64,000 nt of DNA from Tricholomella constricta. Taxonomy: Eukaryota; Basidiomycota; Agaricomycetes; Agaricales; Lyophyllaceae. Shown one piece after another: positions 1 to 10,295 of this stretch. The stretch spans positions 806,001 through 870,000 of the forward strand of contig JAACJP010000007.1 of NCBI GenBank assembly GCA_013368375.1, given 5' to 3'. The notes beneath the pieces are model-generated. The model searched no databases. It saw nothing but the letters and a program-made list of their open reading frames with translations, and was not told where the DNA came from. Both the position numbers and the translations under genes were made by a program. Position 1 is the first letter of the stretch, and every line of letters starts with the position of its first letter.

Positions 1-1197
1 GCCTCTGGATCGGACGATTTGACAGTGAGAATATGGGATGCAAACACAGGCATTGCGAAGTCAGAACCGTTTCGTGGACATACCAGCTTCATCGACTGCA
101 TCGCCATTTGCCCTGATTCTCGAAGTGTCGCGTCAGGTTCCGACGATGCAAACATTTTCGTGTGGGAGGTGAAAACTGGCATCGTCATGGCTCAGTTTTT
201 GGGACACAAAGCTGGTGTAACTTCTGTCGCCTTTTCGCCCGACTGTACTCGGGTCGCTTCGAGCTCGTACGACAAGACCGTTCGGATCTGGGATATGACG
301 ACAGGGGAGGCTATCCACCAACCTTTTATTGGTCATGCCGGATGGGTAACCTCCGTCGCCTTCTCACCAGATGGCAAATGTGTTGCTTCAGGTTCCTATG
401 ATGACAAAATTATGTTGTGGGACCCCCAAACAGGTACACCGGTCTCGGAGCCATTTTTAGGCCCCAAAAATGGCATAAATTGCATTGCCTTCTCGCCGAG
501 CGGAAAACACATCGCCTCTGGGTCGGGCAACGACATCCGTATCTGGGATATCGGGACGCGCCAAACGACGTCGACATTTTCTGGGCATACCAACTTGGTC
601 GTCTCTCTGTCTTACTCCCCTGACGGGAAGTTCCTTGCGTCCAGTTCGGACGACGAGACTATACGGATTTGGGACGTGGAAAATGGTGTGCTTGCTCAAG
701 AGCCATTGGAGGGCCACAGTGGTGGCGTTGACTCGGTGGCGTTCTCGCCAGACGGGCAAAGCATCGTGTCTGGATCCGAGGATGAATCGATTCGTGTGTG
801 GTCGGTGGACAAGTACCGCGAAATCGCGTCTTTCGGAATCATGGAACAACAGCTTGCGGATGACTGGAAATTGCAGAATGGCTGGGTCGTTAGTTCAGAT
901 GGCTCACTAATGTTCTGGGTGCCGCCGTGGAATCGAGCTGGACTTTGGTACCCGAGGAACACCACCGTCATTGCCGAACTCCCTACGAAACTCAACTTCG
1001 GCCAGTTCGTCTATGGGTCTTCCTGGCAGACGTGTCGTGATAGTCTAGGTATGCCGATCTCCATGCCTGTCCTTAAGGATAAGACGGTTCGTTGCCTCAC
1101 ACGGAATTCACAGCCAATGGATCTACTCGATAGAGCCTCTCAAGGGATCCTCACTTCTGGCCGCCTAGGAAGATTGACGGCGACTTCGAAGCTATGA
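1..1197 (+). CDS. WD40-repeat protein, C-terminal part (5' end outside window)
   Basis: The frame is open from the first base, so the gene begins upstream. Seven WD40 repeats of about 42 residues follow one another, with typical pieces such as SVAFSPDG, ASGSDD and VRIWD, enough for one seven-bladed propeller. After the last blade (about residue 275) comes a tail containing FWVPPWNRAGLW and a later SSWQTC. Tails of this kind end many basidiomycete WD40 proteins, including those whose N-terminus is a NACHT or other NTPase domain. Only the propeller is visible here, so the effector or NTPase part is unknown. Propellers of this type bind proteins or ligands; in HET/NWD proteins they act in self/non-self recognition, which is inference for this gene. 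The last 40 residues after SSWQTC look non-conserved and could hide an intron or an earlier end. Confidence 0.85.
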   Translation, partial: ASGSDDLTVRIWDANTGIAKSEPFRGHTSFIDCIAICPDSRSVASGSDDANIFVWEVKTGIVMAQFLGHKAGVTSVAFSPDCTRVASSSYDKTVRIWDMTTGEAIHQPFIGHAGWVTSVAFSPDGKCVASGSYDDKIMLWDPQTGTPVSEPFLGPKNGINCIAFSPSGKHIASGSGNDIRIWDIGTRQTTSTFSGHTNLVVSLSYSPDGKFLASSSDDETIRIWDVENGVLAQEPLEGHSGGVDSVAFSPDGQSIVSGSEDESIRVWSVDKYREIASFGIMEQQLADDWKLQNGWVVSSDGSLMFWVPPWNRAGLWYPRNTTVIAELPTKLNFGQFVYGSSWQTCRDSLGMPISMPVLKDKTVRCLTRNSQPMDLLDRASQGILTSGRLGRLTATSKL

Positions 1198-1503
1198 ACA
1201 GCTCTGCGATGCGTGCGTTGCATGCATCTGCCGCCGGGTATTCACTGATTACTTTCGGGTATGGCACATGAAAGCCCTGGGCTCTCACTGTGATGTCGAT
1301 TATATTGAGATGCTACGTAGGTCTTTGTAAATTAGGCGAGCTCATCGGCGTGGGTGGATGGGTGGATGGTAAATATTTTCATCTACATCATATGTAACGA
1401 GTGGCCACTTGTACTTTCAAGCAATCGAACCTTGGTAAGTAGGACTGATCAACGAGCCGTGAGTAAGGCTAAATTTAGTCGGATCTCTCATTCTGCAACG
1501 GCC
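1198..1503. other. Intergenic spacer
   Basis: Non-coding stretch between the WD40 gene and the Ybp/glomulin-type gene. No convincing gene, RNA or repeat was seen; it should hold the 3' UTR of the first gene and the promoter of the second. Confidence 0.5.
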
Positions 1504-3519
1504 ATGTCGACTCCAATAAGTCGATTGGTAATTGCCCTCAACCTCTCCGATGTCTCCAGTGAAGAAGTATTGCTCGCGATACTCTGATCTACCAATCCTT
1601 GACAAGTCTAACAAATTAGGAACTTGGACTCTCGATTGTGGCTCTCCTTACTTTGGCAGCGGCTCATGACAGCAAATCCGAAATACCACTGTCCAGAATA
1701 GCTCATGAAATTTCACAAACCGGGGCCGCATCCCTGCTCGTCTGTATGGACCATGCTTTGCATAGATGATGCTAAAGAATACTTCAGGACCCCCTCAACA
1801 CGCTTCCGATTCTATTATCCTGCAGGGATCCGTCTGCGAGAGAGATCCTGTATTTGATGGGAGAATGTAGCTCGGCAAAGGAGGTGGTGATAGCGATTCA
1901 AGAGGCCATGGAACGTCTCGAATCCGCGCTGGAAGGGGATGACGAAAATGATGAGCTCGACACCCAGACGCTTTCTTGTTCAACGCAGCTTACGATCTTG
2001 GTCGAATTGTACGCAGCATGTACGTGTCATGGCGCTTTTTCTCTGTATCGTCTCGTTAATAATGCCGTACAGGTTTACCTCGTCTCAAACTTCGTCGCAA
2101 ATCGGCCTCGGAGACCATAAAGCCATTACTTTCGGAATTAGAATCTGTCGTTCGCCTCTCGGGCTCACGCTCTTCTTGTGAGGAAGGACGGGCTCTGATT
2201 TCCTCGGTATCGCATCTCGTTACTAGGTTGGAAGCCTGGTCAAAACAACTTGTCACTGACGATGCCGTCGAGATCAGTGCACGTAAAGTGAGCTGCTCAT
2301 CAATATATGTTGGTCTGGAGTTAATGCCCTCTGTAATATAGGATTATCTCAAATCTCTGTTGGACACTACGTTGGTTGCTTGTGAACATTGTATCAAAGC
2401 CTCACTCGCTCAGCGGTCGTTTGAATTACTATTTCCTCGATTGACAATGCGCTCCGCCGTTGCATCTGGTTGGGAAAGCGGGAAAGAAACTATATCCCAT
2501 GCAATTGCGAGTTCCTTCGTTCCGGCATCATCATCGTTTCACTGACCTCGCCGAAACTTGTAGGATGCCTACACCAGCCTTGAAATATCACCGACCACGG
2601 TCCTCTCTGCTCCGTCAACACCCGCCATGATTATCTTTGCTCATTCTGGATCTAAAGTAACTCAACTGCCTAAATTGATACCCATCCTTGTTAGCTCTAT
2701 CCAGACCGGCTCAGCCTTGGATGAAGCTCTGACTATTCTTTTACGTGCCCTCGATCCTCTCCAGGCGCCACCCCGCCCCTACCTCCCCGAGGAGGTTATT
2801 CACCCCCTCTTTGCCGTTCTATCCCCGCTGTCCAGCTCACATCCTGACCCCCTTGTAAGGCACCAAGCCTATCGAATATTGTCGACCTTGCTCTCCTCGT
2901 GCCCGCCACCGATTCGACTGCGGTTATTGACCGAGCTAGCCACTGATCCAGACTTTCCTCAGATGCGTGTGGCCGCTATGGGGCTCGTCAAGGAAGCTGT
3001 ACTTGAAGCACTCACTCATCCCCCGAATATATTTGCGTCCCCGACGTTTTTCGACATCTTTGGCCCAATTCTATTCATGCCCAGTCCGCGTGATCTTCTC
3101 TTAGACGAAAGCCTCTCGATCGATAGTTTTAAGGAGTCCTCGGAATCGGCGCGATTGGTTGAATCGCTTGGGACATATTATACCATTTTGTTGCGGGACA
3201 AGGCAAACCTCGTAAATTATTTCTCTCTTGCTACTGTCATGTATTGATCTTGTGTCCTTTCTCAGACTCGCATGCGCGACCCAGATGCATTGAAGTGGGT
3301 CCAGACGGCCCTTCTGACGCCCCTCCGCCAGGCATTAAACAGGTGGGCGAACCAGCCGGAAACCTCGGGGGGTACGCGCAACCACATCTACCATCCTTTT
3401 ATTCCTACTGCTCTGACCTATTCAACATATGTACAGGCCACTCGCACAACGTGCTACTTCTTGGATCTCTGCAGATGTCTCTTGAAAGGGTTGATAATGC
3501 GATTACTGACGTCAAGTAA
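1504..3519 (+). CDS. YAP1-binding/glomulin (Kinetochor_Ybp2-like) family protein
   Basis: Eight exons join in frame to about 547 codons: 1504-1566, 1620-1739, 1788-2019, 2073-2287, 2342-2518, 2564-3211, 3266-3371 and 3437-3519. Every junction has GT-AG ends and the phases add up. The product is helical and HEAT-like. Stretches such as PEEVIHPLFAVLSPL, DPLVRHQAYRILSTLL and RMRDPDALKWVQTALL suggest the fungal Ybp1/Ybp2 and glomulin/ALF4 family (Pfam Kinetochor_Ybp2). In yeast, members bind the Yap1 redox factor or act at kinetochores; glomulin binds the RBX1 RING protein. Which role applies here is not visible. The start ATG at 1504 is chosen because it opens the exon that splices cleanly into GAA-CTT at 1620. 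The last two exons have a decayed second copy downstream (3900-4140). Family call is from recollection of the motif style, gene structure is well supported. Confidence 0.7.
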
Positions 3520-3899
3520 CGCAGGGGAGTTCAATGCATTCTTAAAGCCTTATGTGCCTAGTGCACAGGCTATGGTGGAGCATTTTCAAGAGACTGGCAT
3601 GGTTGACAGTTTGTGTCGGGCGCGGGCAAGAATCAAGATAGACGACACTTTGTAAACCTTGCGATGCCCGCAGGCGCTGACCGGCGGAAGTCCTGACGTT
3701 TGAACCTAACAGATTATCAGAATATACAAAACCAGAATCTCGACAACTTCGGTCCTTTTTTTTCTCGCCCACGACTTGACGATGGTCGCTTGAGAGAATC
3801 CACAGCGCTGGTAGGCCGCATTCAGGGTCCTGGGTTCTGATTCCAAATTGATTGACCTTCGAATTCTAAATTCCGCTTGATTTTTATTGGCTTCATAGT
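3520..3899. other. Spacer between the gene and its decayed exon copy
   Basis: No intact gene. Just downstream of the stop, one frame stays open to 3657 and would encode an alternative tail if intron 3372-3436 were retained. Otherwise nothing is recognised. Confidence 0.4.
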
Positions 3900-4140
3900 C
3901 TCTCGGCGAACCCCCAATCCTCAGATGCGTTGAAATGGGTAGAAGCGACCCTGATGACCCTACTGTGGCGACGCTCGAATAGGAGACACCTTGACAGCCG
4001 CCCGTGTACACCGACGTTTCTGATCTATGCATTACGGTCCAGGCCACACGAACGACACGCTACTTCTCGGATCTTTTCAGATACAGTATCGGCCGAGTAC
4101 TAACCTTGACGCTAGACGTCGAGTTACTAACTGTCGCAAG
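3900..4140 (+). pseudogene. Decayed duplicate of the last exons of the Ybp/glomulin-type gene
   Basis: The stretch repeats exons 7-8 of the upstream gene with many changes. The piece around 3922-3970 (TCAGATGCGTTGAAATGGGT) parallels 3279-3330 (CCAGATGCATTGAAGTGGGT), and 4030-4085 (CAGGCCACACGAACGACACG) parallels 3434-3485 (CAGGCCACTCGCACAACGTG). The spacing between the two matching blocks is similar in both copies. The copy lacks the conserved stop and drifts out of frame, so it is a relic of a tandem duplication, not a working gene. Confidence 0.75.
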
Positions 4141-4486
4141 GTTTTTTTTTTCAGGAGACTAGTAGATCATTTCACAAACCTAGGACAGCCAGTGATTCTT
4201 GCAGGCGGATCTTCTTCAACACTTCAATACATAGTTCATCCATCCATCCATCCATAGTCCTCAAAATATCAATATCTCGGCGACTCTTATGTGATGACTT
4301 CAGCTAATCGGACCGCCACAGTACAGTCGATCGATCGTGAACAATCGATAACACCTAGCAACCCCAATCGGGATGTCTCTCCATTTGTCGATCATTCGGA
4401 AACGCGGAATCTGGAAATCTGTGAATCTGGGAATCTGGGTGGAGTCACTTTTTTTTAGTCGTCGATGTCGCTGCAGATCCTGCCGC

Positions 4487-4494
4487 TATAAATA
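4487..4494 (+). promoter_or_regulatory. TATA box of the purine-cytosine permease gene
   Basis: TATAAATA lies 58 bp before the chosen ATG at 4545, a fitting distance for transcription starting near 4515-4520. It supports the short N-terminus of the permease model. Confidence 0.55.
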
Positions 4495-4544
4495 GTGGAC
4501 TATATAGTAGCGTCGACTTTGTCGGCCTTCTTTCCCCGCTTCAT

Positions 4545-6550
4545 ATGCAGCAGAAAGTTTTGCCACTGACCCTTCCCGAGGTCGAATTTCTTGGAGGGGG
4601 CGGAGATTCTAACCGATGGACGCGACGCCTGTTGACTTGGGGCGTGGAATCTCGAGGTACTTCACAGTAGACTACCTCTACTATATCATTCTTTAATTTT
4701 TGTCCGTATAGGAATACAGCCAGTGCCACCAGAAGAGCGTACCGATACCCAATATAACAAGATTTTCTTCATCTGGTTATCCGCTAATACCAATATTCTT
4801 TCGTGAGATTACGCCATTCGAAACACCTCCGTTTCCCGCTCAAATAAATTTTCAGCTTCTCTGCCGGAACCCTTGGGCCTGTGGTGTTCGGCCTGGGGCT
4901 GCGCGATACATGTTTGGTCATTCTATTTTTCAACTTGCTGTGCTGTATCCTCCCCGCATACTTGTGAGTCAGACCTACCTTCGATCGGGGCGGGGCTCAT
5001 GGATATTCATAGCACAACATGGGGACCTAAACTTGGCATGCGGCAGATGATTATTTCGAGATACTCTTTCGGGTTTGTCTTTCCTGGCCGTATACGCCGC
5101 GCCACGCTGAACTAATTATAGATATTTCGGCGTAATTATACCCTGCATCGTCAACCTTGTCGTCATGATAGGATTTTCGGTACTGAATAGTATTCTCGGC
5201 GGACAGGCGCTGGCAAGCGTAAATGGATCGCTAAGTTGGACGTACGTTGTAATGTTTTCTCGTCTCATCAAATGCAGCATATCGAGGTCTTCGCCACAGT
5301 GTTGGGATTGTGATTGTTGATGTCATTTCTCTATTGGTAAATTATCTGCCTCGTCACTTCCGAAGGCTGTTGAGCTTCATATAGGTCTCCTTCTGCGGAT
5401 ACACGGTCCTGAATTGGTGAGTTCTGAGTGGCGTTTCACCACAGCGCGCTCCTAATTTATTTTCCCAGGTATGAACGGCTAGCGTGGATACCAGTCGTTA
5501 TTTCTTTCGTTGTTGCCTTGGGTGTAGGAGGAAAGCACTTGGCGAATCCCCCTCCGGCAGAACCGGCGACGGCGAGCGCTGTTCTCAGTTTCGCGGCCGT
5601 GCTGGCTGGCTTTGTGATTACCTGGTCCTCGCTGAGCTCTGATTTTACGACCTACTTTCGCCCCGACGTGTCCAGGTTAGTCGTCCTCATTGAAAATGGT
5701 CTTCGTTCTCTCATATAGATTTTTCCAGCTGGAAAATATTTCTGTATTCTTATTTTGGGTTCCTGCTTCCCCTGGTGAGTAGGGTCCATACCAAAGATTG
5801 GTGCTGCTATGGCTAACGGACAATTGACCAGGTCACACTGCAGTGCCTGGGTGCCGCGGTTGCAGTCGTGGCGTCGAGTGTGCCCGCTTGGGATGCGGGC
5901 TACGCGGGAGGAAATGTCGGCGGTCTCCTGGAAGCAATGCTCCACCCTGTGAAAGGTTTCGGCAAATTCTTGACCGTTCTTCTTAGCCTTTCGGTGGCGG
6001 GAAACATCGCTGCGACATTCTACTCCATCACTCTCAATATCCAAGTTTTTATCCCTCCTCTTGTAGTCGTGCCTCGCTACGTCTTTTCCCTTGTAGCCAC
6101 CGCCATGTGAGCCCCATGCCTCCGACATCATCCGAACCACTGTTATCTGACAGCATGTGCTGTTGTTTATTCAGCGTCATCCCGGTTGCGATCGTGGGCT
6201 CCACCAGGTTCTACGACACCCTCACGAACTTCCTGGGGCTTATCGGATACTGGGCGAGCTCCTTCGCTGCGATCATCCTCGCCGAACATCTCCTCTTCCG
6301 AAAAAATGATCCTGCCGCCTACGACGTTGCGTCTTGGGACGTTCCACGCCGCCTACCATCAGGAATCGCGGCCGTGGCCGCGGGCTTACTGTCGTTTGGG
6401 CTCATCATCCCGGGAATGTCGCAGGTGTGGTTCGTCGGGCCCATTGCTAAGACAACGGGCGACATTGGATTTGAAGTCGCTTTCGGCCTGAGTGCTGTGC
6501 TTTATATACCCTTCAGAGCACTAGAGGTCCGGCTCCGGAAGGGCCTTTGA
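4545..6550 (+). CDS. Purine-cytosine permease (NCS1 family, FCY2-like)
   Basis: About eleven exons encode a polytopic plasma-membrane transporter that would take up cytosine and purines with protons. Exon 1 is 4545-4656, exon 2 4712-4802, exon 3 4856-4963; later introns fall near 5071-5120, 5242-5290, 5339-5385, 5415-5468, 5676-5727, 5780-5831 and 6108-6174. Family signatures are clear after splicing: WGVES-RGIQPVPPEERTD, FFIWLSANTNILSFSAG, WGPKLGMRQMIISRYSFGY, then WYERLAWIP and SSDFTTYFRPDV. These match the conserved N-terminal half and helix 4-8 region of fungal FCY2 proteins. The C-terminus (PAAYDVASWDVPRRLPSGIA and the following helices) is also typical. The start is preceded by a TATA box. 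No frame break was found. Substrate preference cannot be read from sequence alone. Confidence 0.9.
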
Positions 6551-6830
6551 TAGATAGATACCACCGGGATTTGAGGAAAATCACTCGTCTAGCATATGGA
6601 TGCCCGTGCTCGAGCCTCGAATACAATGTCGGCCGATCTCATGATTTTCTAGAATCGAAGCTGGTCGTCGGTCCAGAGTCTTCAAAATCAAGCCGAAAAA
6701 AATGACTGCCAAGGTTTATCAGCACATGAAAATTTATCTGATAAGCGTAAGGCACTGATGGTTTGGAAACATCTTATCAGATTGCGACACGTCCCCGCCC
6801 CCCATCGAAAAACCACCCACACAGTAGAGC
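6551..6830. other. Intergenic spacer
   Basis: Non-coding; 3' end of the permease gene and upstream region of the acyltransferase gene. No clear regulatory motif was recognised. Confidence 0.4.
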
Positions 6831-8247
6831 ATGAAGATGGAGAGCCCAAGTACAGTAGCAAGTCGCCGTCTCCTCTCGATCCATAATCACACCTCCCCCA
6901 TCCCCGAAAAGGTCGATGGCCTCGTCTTGGTCCTCCCCAGGGGCGGTAAAGTCACCGCGAGCACGACGACGAACGGCAATGGGACATTTACACGATTACG
7001 GCTCAACAAGACACACATTCTAAACTATCACGTCTTCCCTAACATCTCTCTCGCACTCGAAATGTCCGCCGTGGGGACAAGATACGAGGGTGCGACGGAG
7101 CATGTGCCGAGCGGGAATTTGATAGAGATATCCTCCCCCGACGAAGAAACAGGGATACCGAAGGATATCGCCGTAGCAGATGCCTGGGTCGCCATCTACG
7201 CCCTCTTCACTCTCTACCGAACCAACGAACATATTCCTATCCGATTTGCTTCCATTCCAAATGGCGAGGAACTGTCGAGATACCTGAGGATCACTGGGCT
7301 CGGCCGATTATACCAGGGCTCGAAAAAGGGCGACTTGGCCAAGAGTGTCATGTTCCTTTCGAGAGCAGCATTTTGGCAAGGCGCTGGGACTACGGGATAC
7401 CATGACCAAGGCTGGCTCTTGTCTCCCGCACCCATTTTCCCCCACATTCCGTCGTTCACGAGGTCAGAGATGGTAATCGCTTCCCACCCATTCAGACCAC
7501 CGAAACCGCGTGCGGGAGAGGTGCTGTATCGCAGGTACTGCGCAGCAGTGGGACAGACATTAGAATTTGTCGCCTTCGATATTCACGGGAATGCGGAGCG
7601 GGATGGTGGTATGTCTCAGCACATGGCAGCATTCCACAGATGGCACAACGATGAGCGCGTTAACACGGCTTGGGGAGAACGGGGGAGCTTAGAGACACAT
7701 AGGGAGTATATTGAAGGGCTCCTCGTTGACCCAGGCGTTGTGCCGATGATGATGAGCTGGGATGGCGAATTGATGGGCTACATTGAAATCGTCTGGGTGA
7801 AGGAAAACCATGCGGCGCAGTATTATCCAGGAGACGCCGTTGTAGGTGATTGGGAGAGAGGAATCCACGTCCTTGTTGGGGAAGATAAGTTCCTTGGCGG
7901 AGGAAGATGTGAGTCGGTTTCAAATTCCGAGGCTCCTGGACATTGTGGACTGATTCCAACTCACCAGCTGAGCTTTGGCTTCGATCCCTCGTGCACTATA
8001 TCTTCCTCGCTGATGCGCGAACCAACCGCGTCCTTGGGGAGCCCAAAGAGTCCAACATCGCGATCGTCAAGGCCGCGCAGTCTGCGGGATTCCATGTCCA
8101 TGCGGTGAGATGAACCCTTTCCTTGCGACTTCGGTTCTTCTGATCTTCGCCAAATTTCTCAAGACCATCGATTTCCCATATAAAAGATCCGCTTTATTGC
8201 TGAACCCGAGGGAGAGGTTCTTTAGCAAGTCAGATCGGTTGTATTGA
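6831..8247 (+). CDS. Siderophore-type hydroxyornithine/hydroxylysine N-acyltransferase (GNAT, IucB/SidF-like)
   Basis: Three exons (6831-7908, 7968-8104, 8164-8247) give about 432 residues. The last 180 residues carry the Acetyltransf_8-type GNAT fold used in siderophore synthesis: FHRWHNDERVN, then PVMMSWDGELMGYIEIVWVK-like text, YPGDAVVGDWERGIHVLVGE, and after splicing LADARTNRVLGEPKESN and IDFPYKRSALLL...RERFF. This matches enzymes that acylate N5-hydroxyornithine or N6-hydroxylysine to make a hydroxamate iron ligand. The N-terminal 200 residues are the less conserved extension usual in fungal members. Without splicing, the conserved C-terminus would be lost, so both introns are needed. 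No NRPS or ornithine monooxygenase is within reach in this window, so the gene looks detached from a full cluster or lies at its edge. Confidence 0.85.
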
Positions 8248-8941
8248 GGTGTTCATTACACCAGGGTGGAGGGCCCAAGGCTTGCGAGGGGTACCACCCC
8301 ATAGAAATGCCGATAGCTTTACATATGTCTCTTGAAAGGAACATTGAAACAGCATGAGGAACGTGAAAGAATCACCTGTACGCCCCGAATGACTCTAAAA
8401 CGATTTCCACGAGATGCCTCTCCAGCCAGCGCCGATATGAGTGAAAGTATGTTGACTTTCGTCCAATCCCAACTCAAGAGACTCGGACTGTAGACAGGAA
8501 TCGCTGCAAGGAGTACGCAGCAACGTGATGGTCCGATGTTGACACTCGTAATTATTCGTTCAAGACGTCACACTTTTCTGTTTGTCCCTCCCTTTCAACT
8601 CAAATATGTGTAGGATCGCTGTCAAGGTCCTGCAACGTCGCGCCGATGGATTGGGCAACTGAAGGAGCTTGATGGTTGGTGTTCAGAAAGGTGTTAGAGC
8701 ATTGCTCTTCTCATTTTGTGCCATATCATCTCTGAATGAAGTCCTAGTACGTGCCTTAGTGCTCACTTTGGCACATTGGGCACACAGTGCGAAAAAGGAG
8801 GGACAATTTCAAGACTTTGGGTACATCCTACACAGGTCTAAATGACCTTAAAACACAGAATTCTTCGGTCAACATTTCTTCATACGCATCCCATAAGGAA
8901 CACACCTCCGTCTCATAAAGTTGAATTACTGTCCGGGGGAG
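8248..8941. other. Intergenic region
   Basis: About 700 bases with no open frame of note, no RNA gene recognised and no repeat seen. Confidence 0.4.
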
Positions 8942-9493
8942 TCAGCTTTTAGTCAAGGTAAATAGATCAGTTCCCCCTTCTCGATGATGAGCGGACTGTG
9001 GATACCTAATGCTTGGCGTCTTTCGATAATGCTGGAATTGGAAGGCCCCCTTGTGGAAGGTACTGGAAGTGACTGATGCTTTGGTGGCGTAGGAACGACC
9101 TTGTCCTGGCTTCTCCTCAAGTGGTGGAACTTCGTCGATCTGCATGATGAGAGACGTCGATAAATGACGACCAGTGGCTTGGTAAATGTGGCTAGCCATA
9201 AAATTGGATGTGGCGCCTTGTTCAACCTCGATACCTTCCATGGGCACACCTTGTTCAACTTCGATGTCTTCCATGGACACGTCTTGTTCAACCTCGATGC
9301 CTTCCATGGGCATATACATCGTCTCCTCAGCGCCCGTACTCATCGGTTCTTCTTCTGTTTCCTGGGTTCTATATATCGTCCCGTCGTGCGTTCTGGCTTC
9401 GCCCAGTATGGTGACAGGTAAAATCTGCAGCGGATGTCTCTGGTCGCATGGTACATCGGATTTTATTTGCTCTGCCTTGCTTCCAATACCCAT
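8942..9493 (-). CDS. Hypothetical protein with short acidic repeats
   Basis: A single open frame of 183 codons from ATG at 9493. No known family is recognised. The middle carries three tandem copies of an 11-residue unit of the type IEVEQ-GVPMEG, encoded by a 33-bp repeat at about 9215-9316. Other parts are low in hydrophobics and rich in Ser, Thr and Gln, pointing to disorder. The frame may be part of a longer spliced gene. Coding status is uncertain because the neighbouring frames are also open over the repeat. Confidence 0.35.
   Translation of the reverse strand: MGIGSKAEQIKSDVPCDQRHPLQILPVTILGEARTHDGTIYRTQETEEEPMSTGAEETMYMPMEGIEVEQDVSMEDIEVEQGVPMEGIEVEQGATSNFMASHIYQATGRHLSTSLIMQIDEVPPLEEKPGQGRSYATKASVTSSTFHKGAFQFQHYRKTPSIRYPQSAHHREGGTDLFTLTKS
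9215..9316 (-). repeat. 33-bp tandem repeat, about three copies
   Basis: Units of the type CTTGTTCAACCTCGATGCC with CTTCCATGG follow each other three times with few substitutions. The period of 33 bp is a multiple of three and keeps the minus frame open. Confidence 0.7.
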
Positions 9494-10172
9494 GTCTAGG
9501 ATGCCAAAATGCTCTTTCTGTGGTTGTCAGACCGAGAAATCAGCTATCGTGGAGACGTAAGGCGTACTTCTAGTTCTGTTTCAGTGTCTGATATGTTGCT
9601 GAAACGAAAAAGGCGGCGCTGCAGTCCTTAAAGACCTAATGTGTTGTGCGGTCTCTTGTTTGCCATGATCAAAAAAGGCGGTGCGTTCCTTGTGTGGCGC
9701 GAGCTTTGAGGACTCGCATCGCGTCCACGAGGCAGACGATTTGTTATACTTGTTCAGTTTACGGAACTTATTACACAGGAAAACGACAGGAATTTCATTT
9801 TCACGACGTGTGGCACCGCCTCTTGGTGGCATTCAGAGAGAACCTTCACGTTACACTAGGGGCGCGTCAGGATCAATTCAATCCGAGTCCTGATCATGTG
9901 GGTACACAGTGGCTCGTGATAACCTGGCCAGCACGTTTTGCGACCTTTTACGGAGAGCTTTGGTCGAACAATGGCCGTCGACATTTTTGATCGGCCAGGA
10001 TCAAAGCTAGCTGGCCACTTTGATCCCACCTAAGCGAGCACTTGCTTAATGCAGTAATTTTGCTACATTTGCGGCACAGATTGGTTGGCCACAGGTGCTG
10101 TGAAGCGGTACGCGATCTAAAATGGCCAGTGGAGGACGACGGGAACAATGGTCCAACGGAACCCGCCCGAGG
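9494..10172. other. Intergenic region
   Basis: No convincing gene. It should contain the promoter of the coiled-coil gene that starts at 10296; the only recognised element is the TATA box at 10173. Confidence 0.4.
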
Positions 10173-10179
10173 TATAAAG
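10173..10179 (+). promoter_or_regulatory. TATA box of the coiled-coil gene
   Basis: TATAAAG lies 123 bp before the first ATG of the gene at 10296. A start of transcription near 10205 would leave a 5' UTR of about 90 nt. Confidence 0.5.
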
Positions 10180-10295
10180 TTCCGCTTGGGTCCAGAATTG
10201 TCGTCACCTACAACACCCACATCCTCAGGACTTTATCACACCCACCGACATAAGCCGTTGCAAGTCGCCGTCATCTATTCGACTAACTTATCCCT

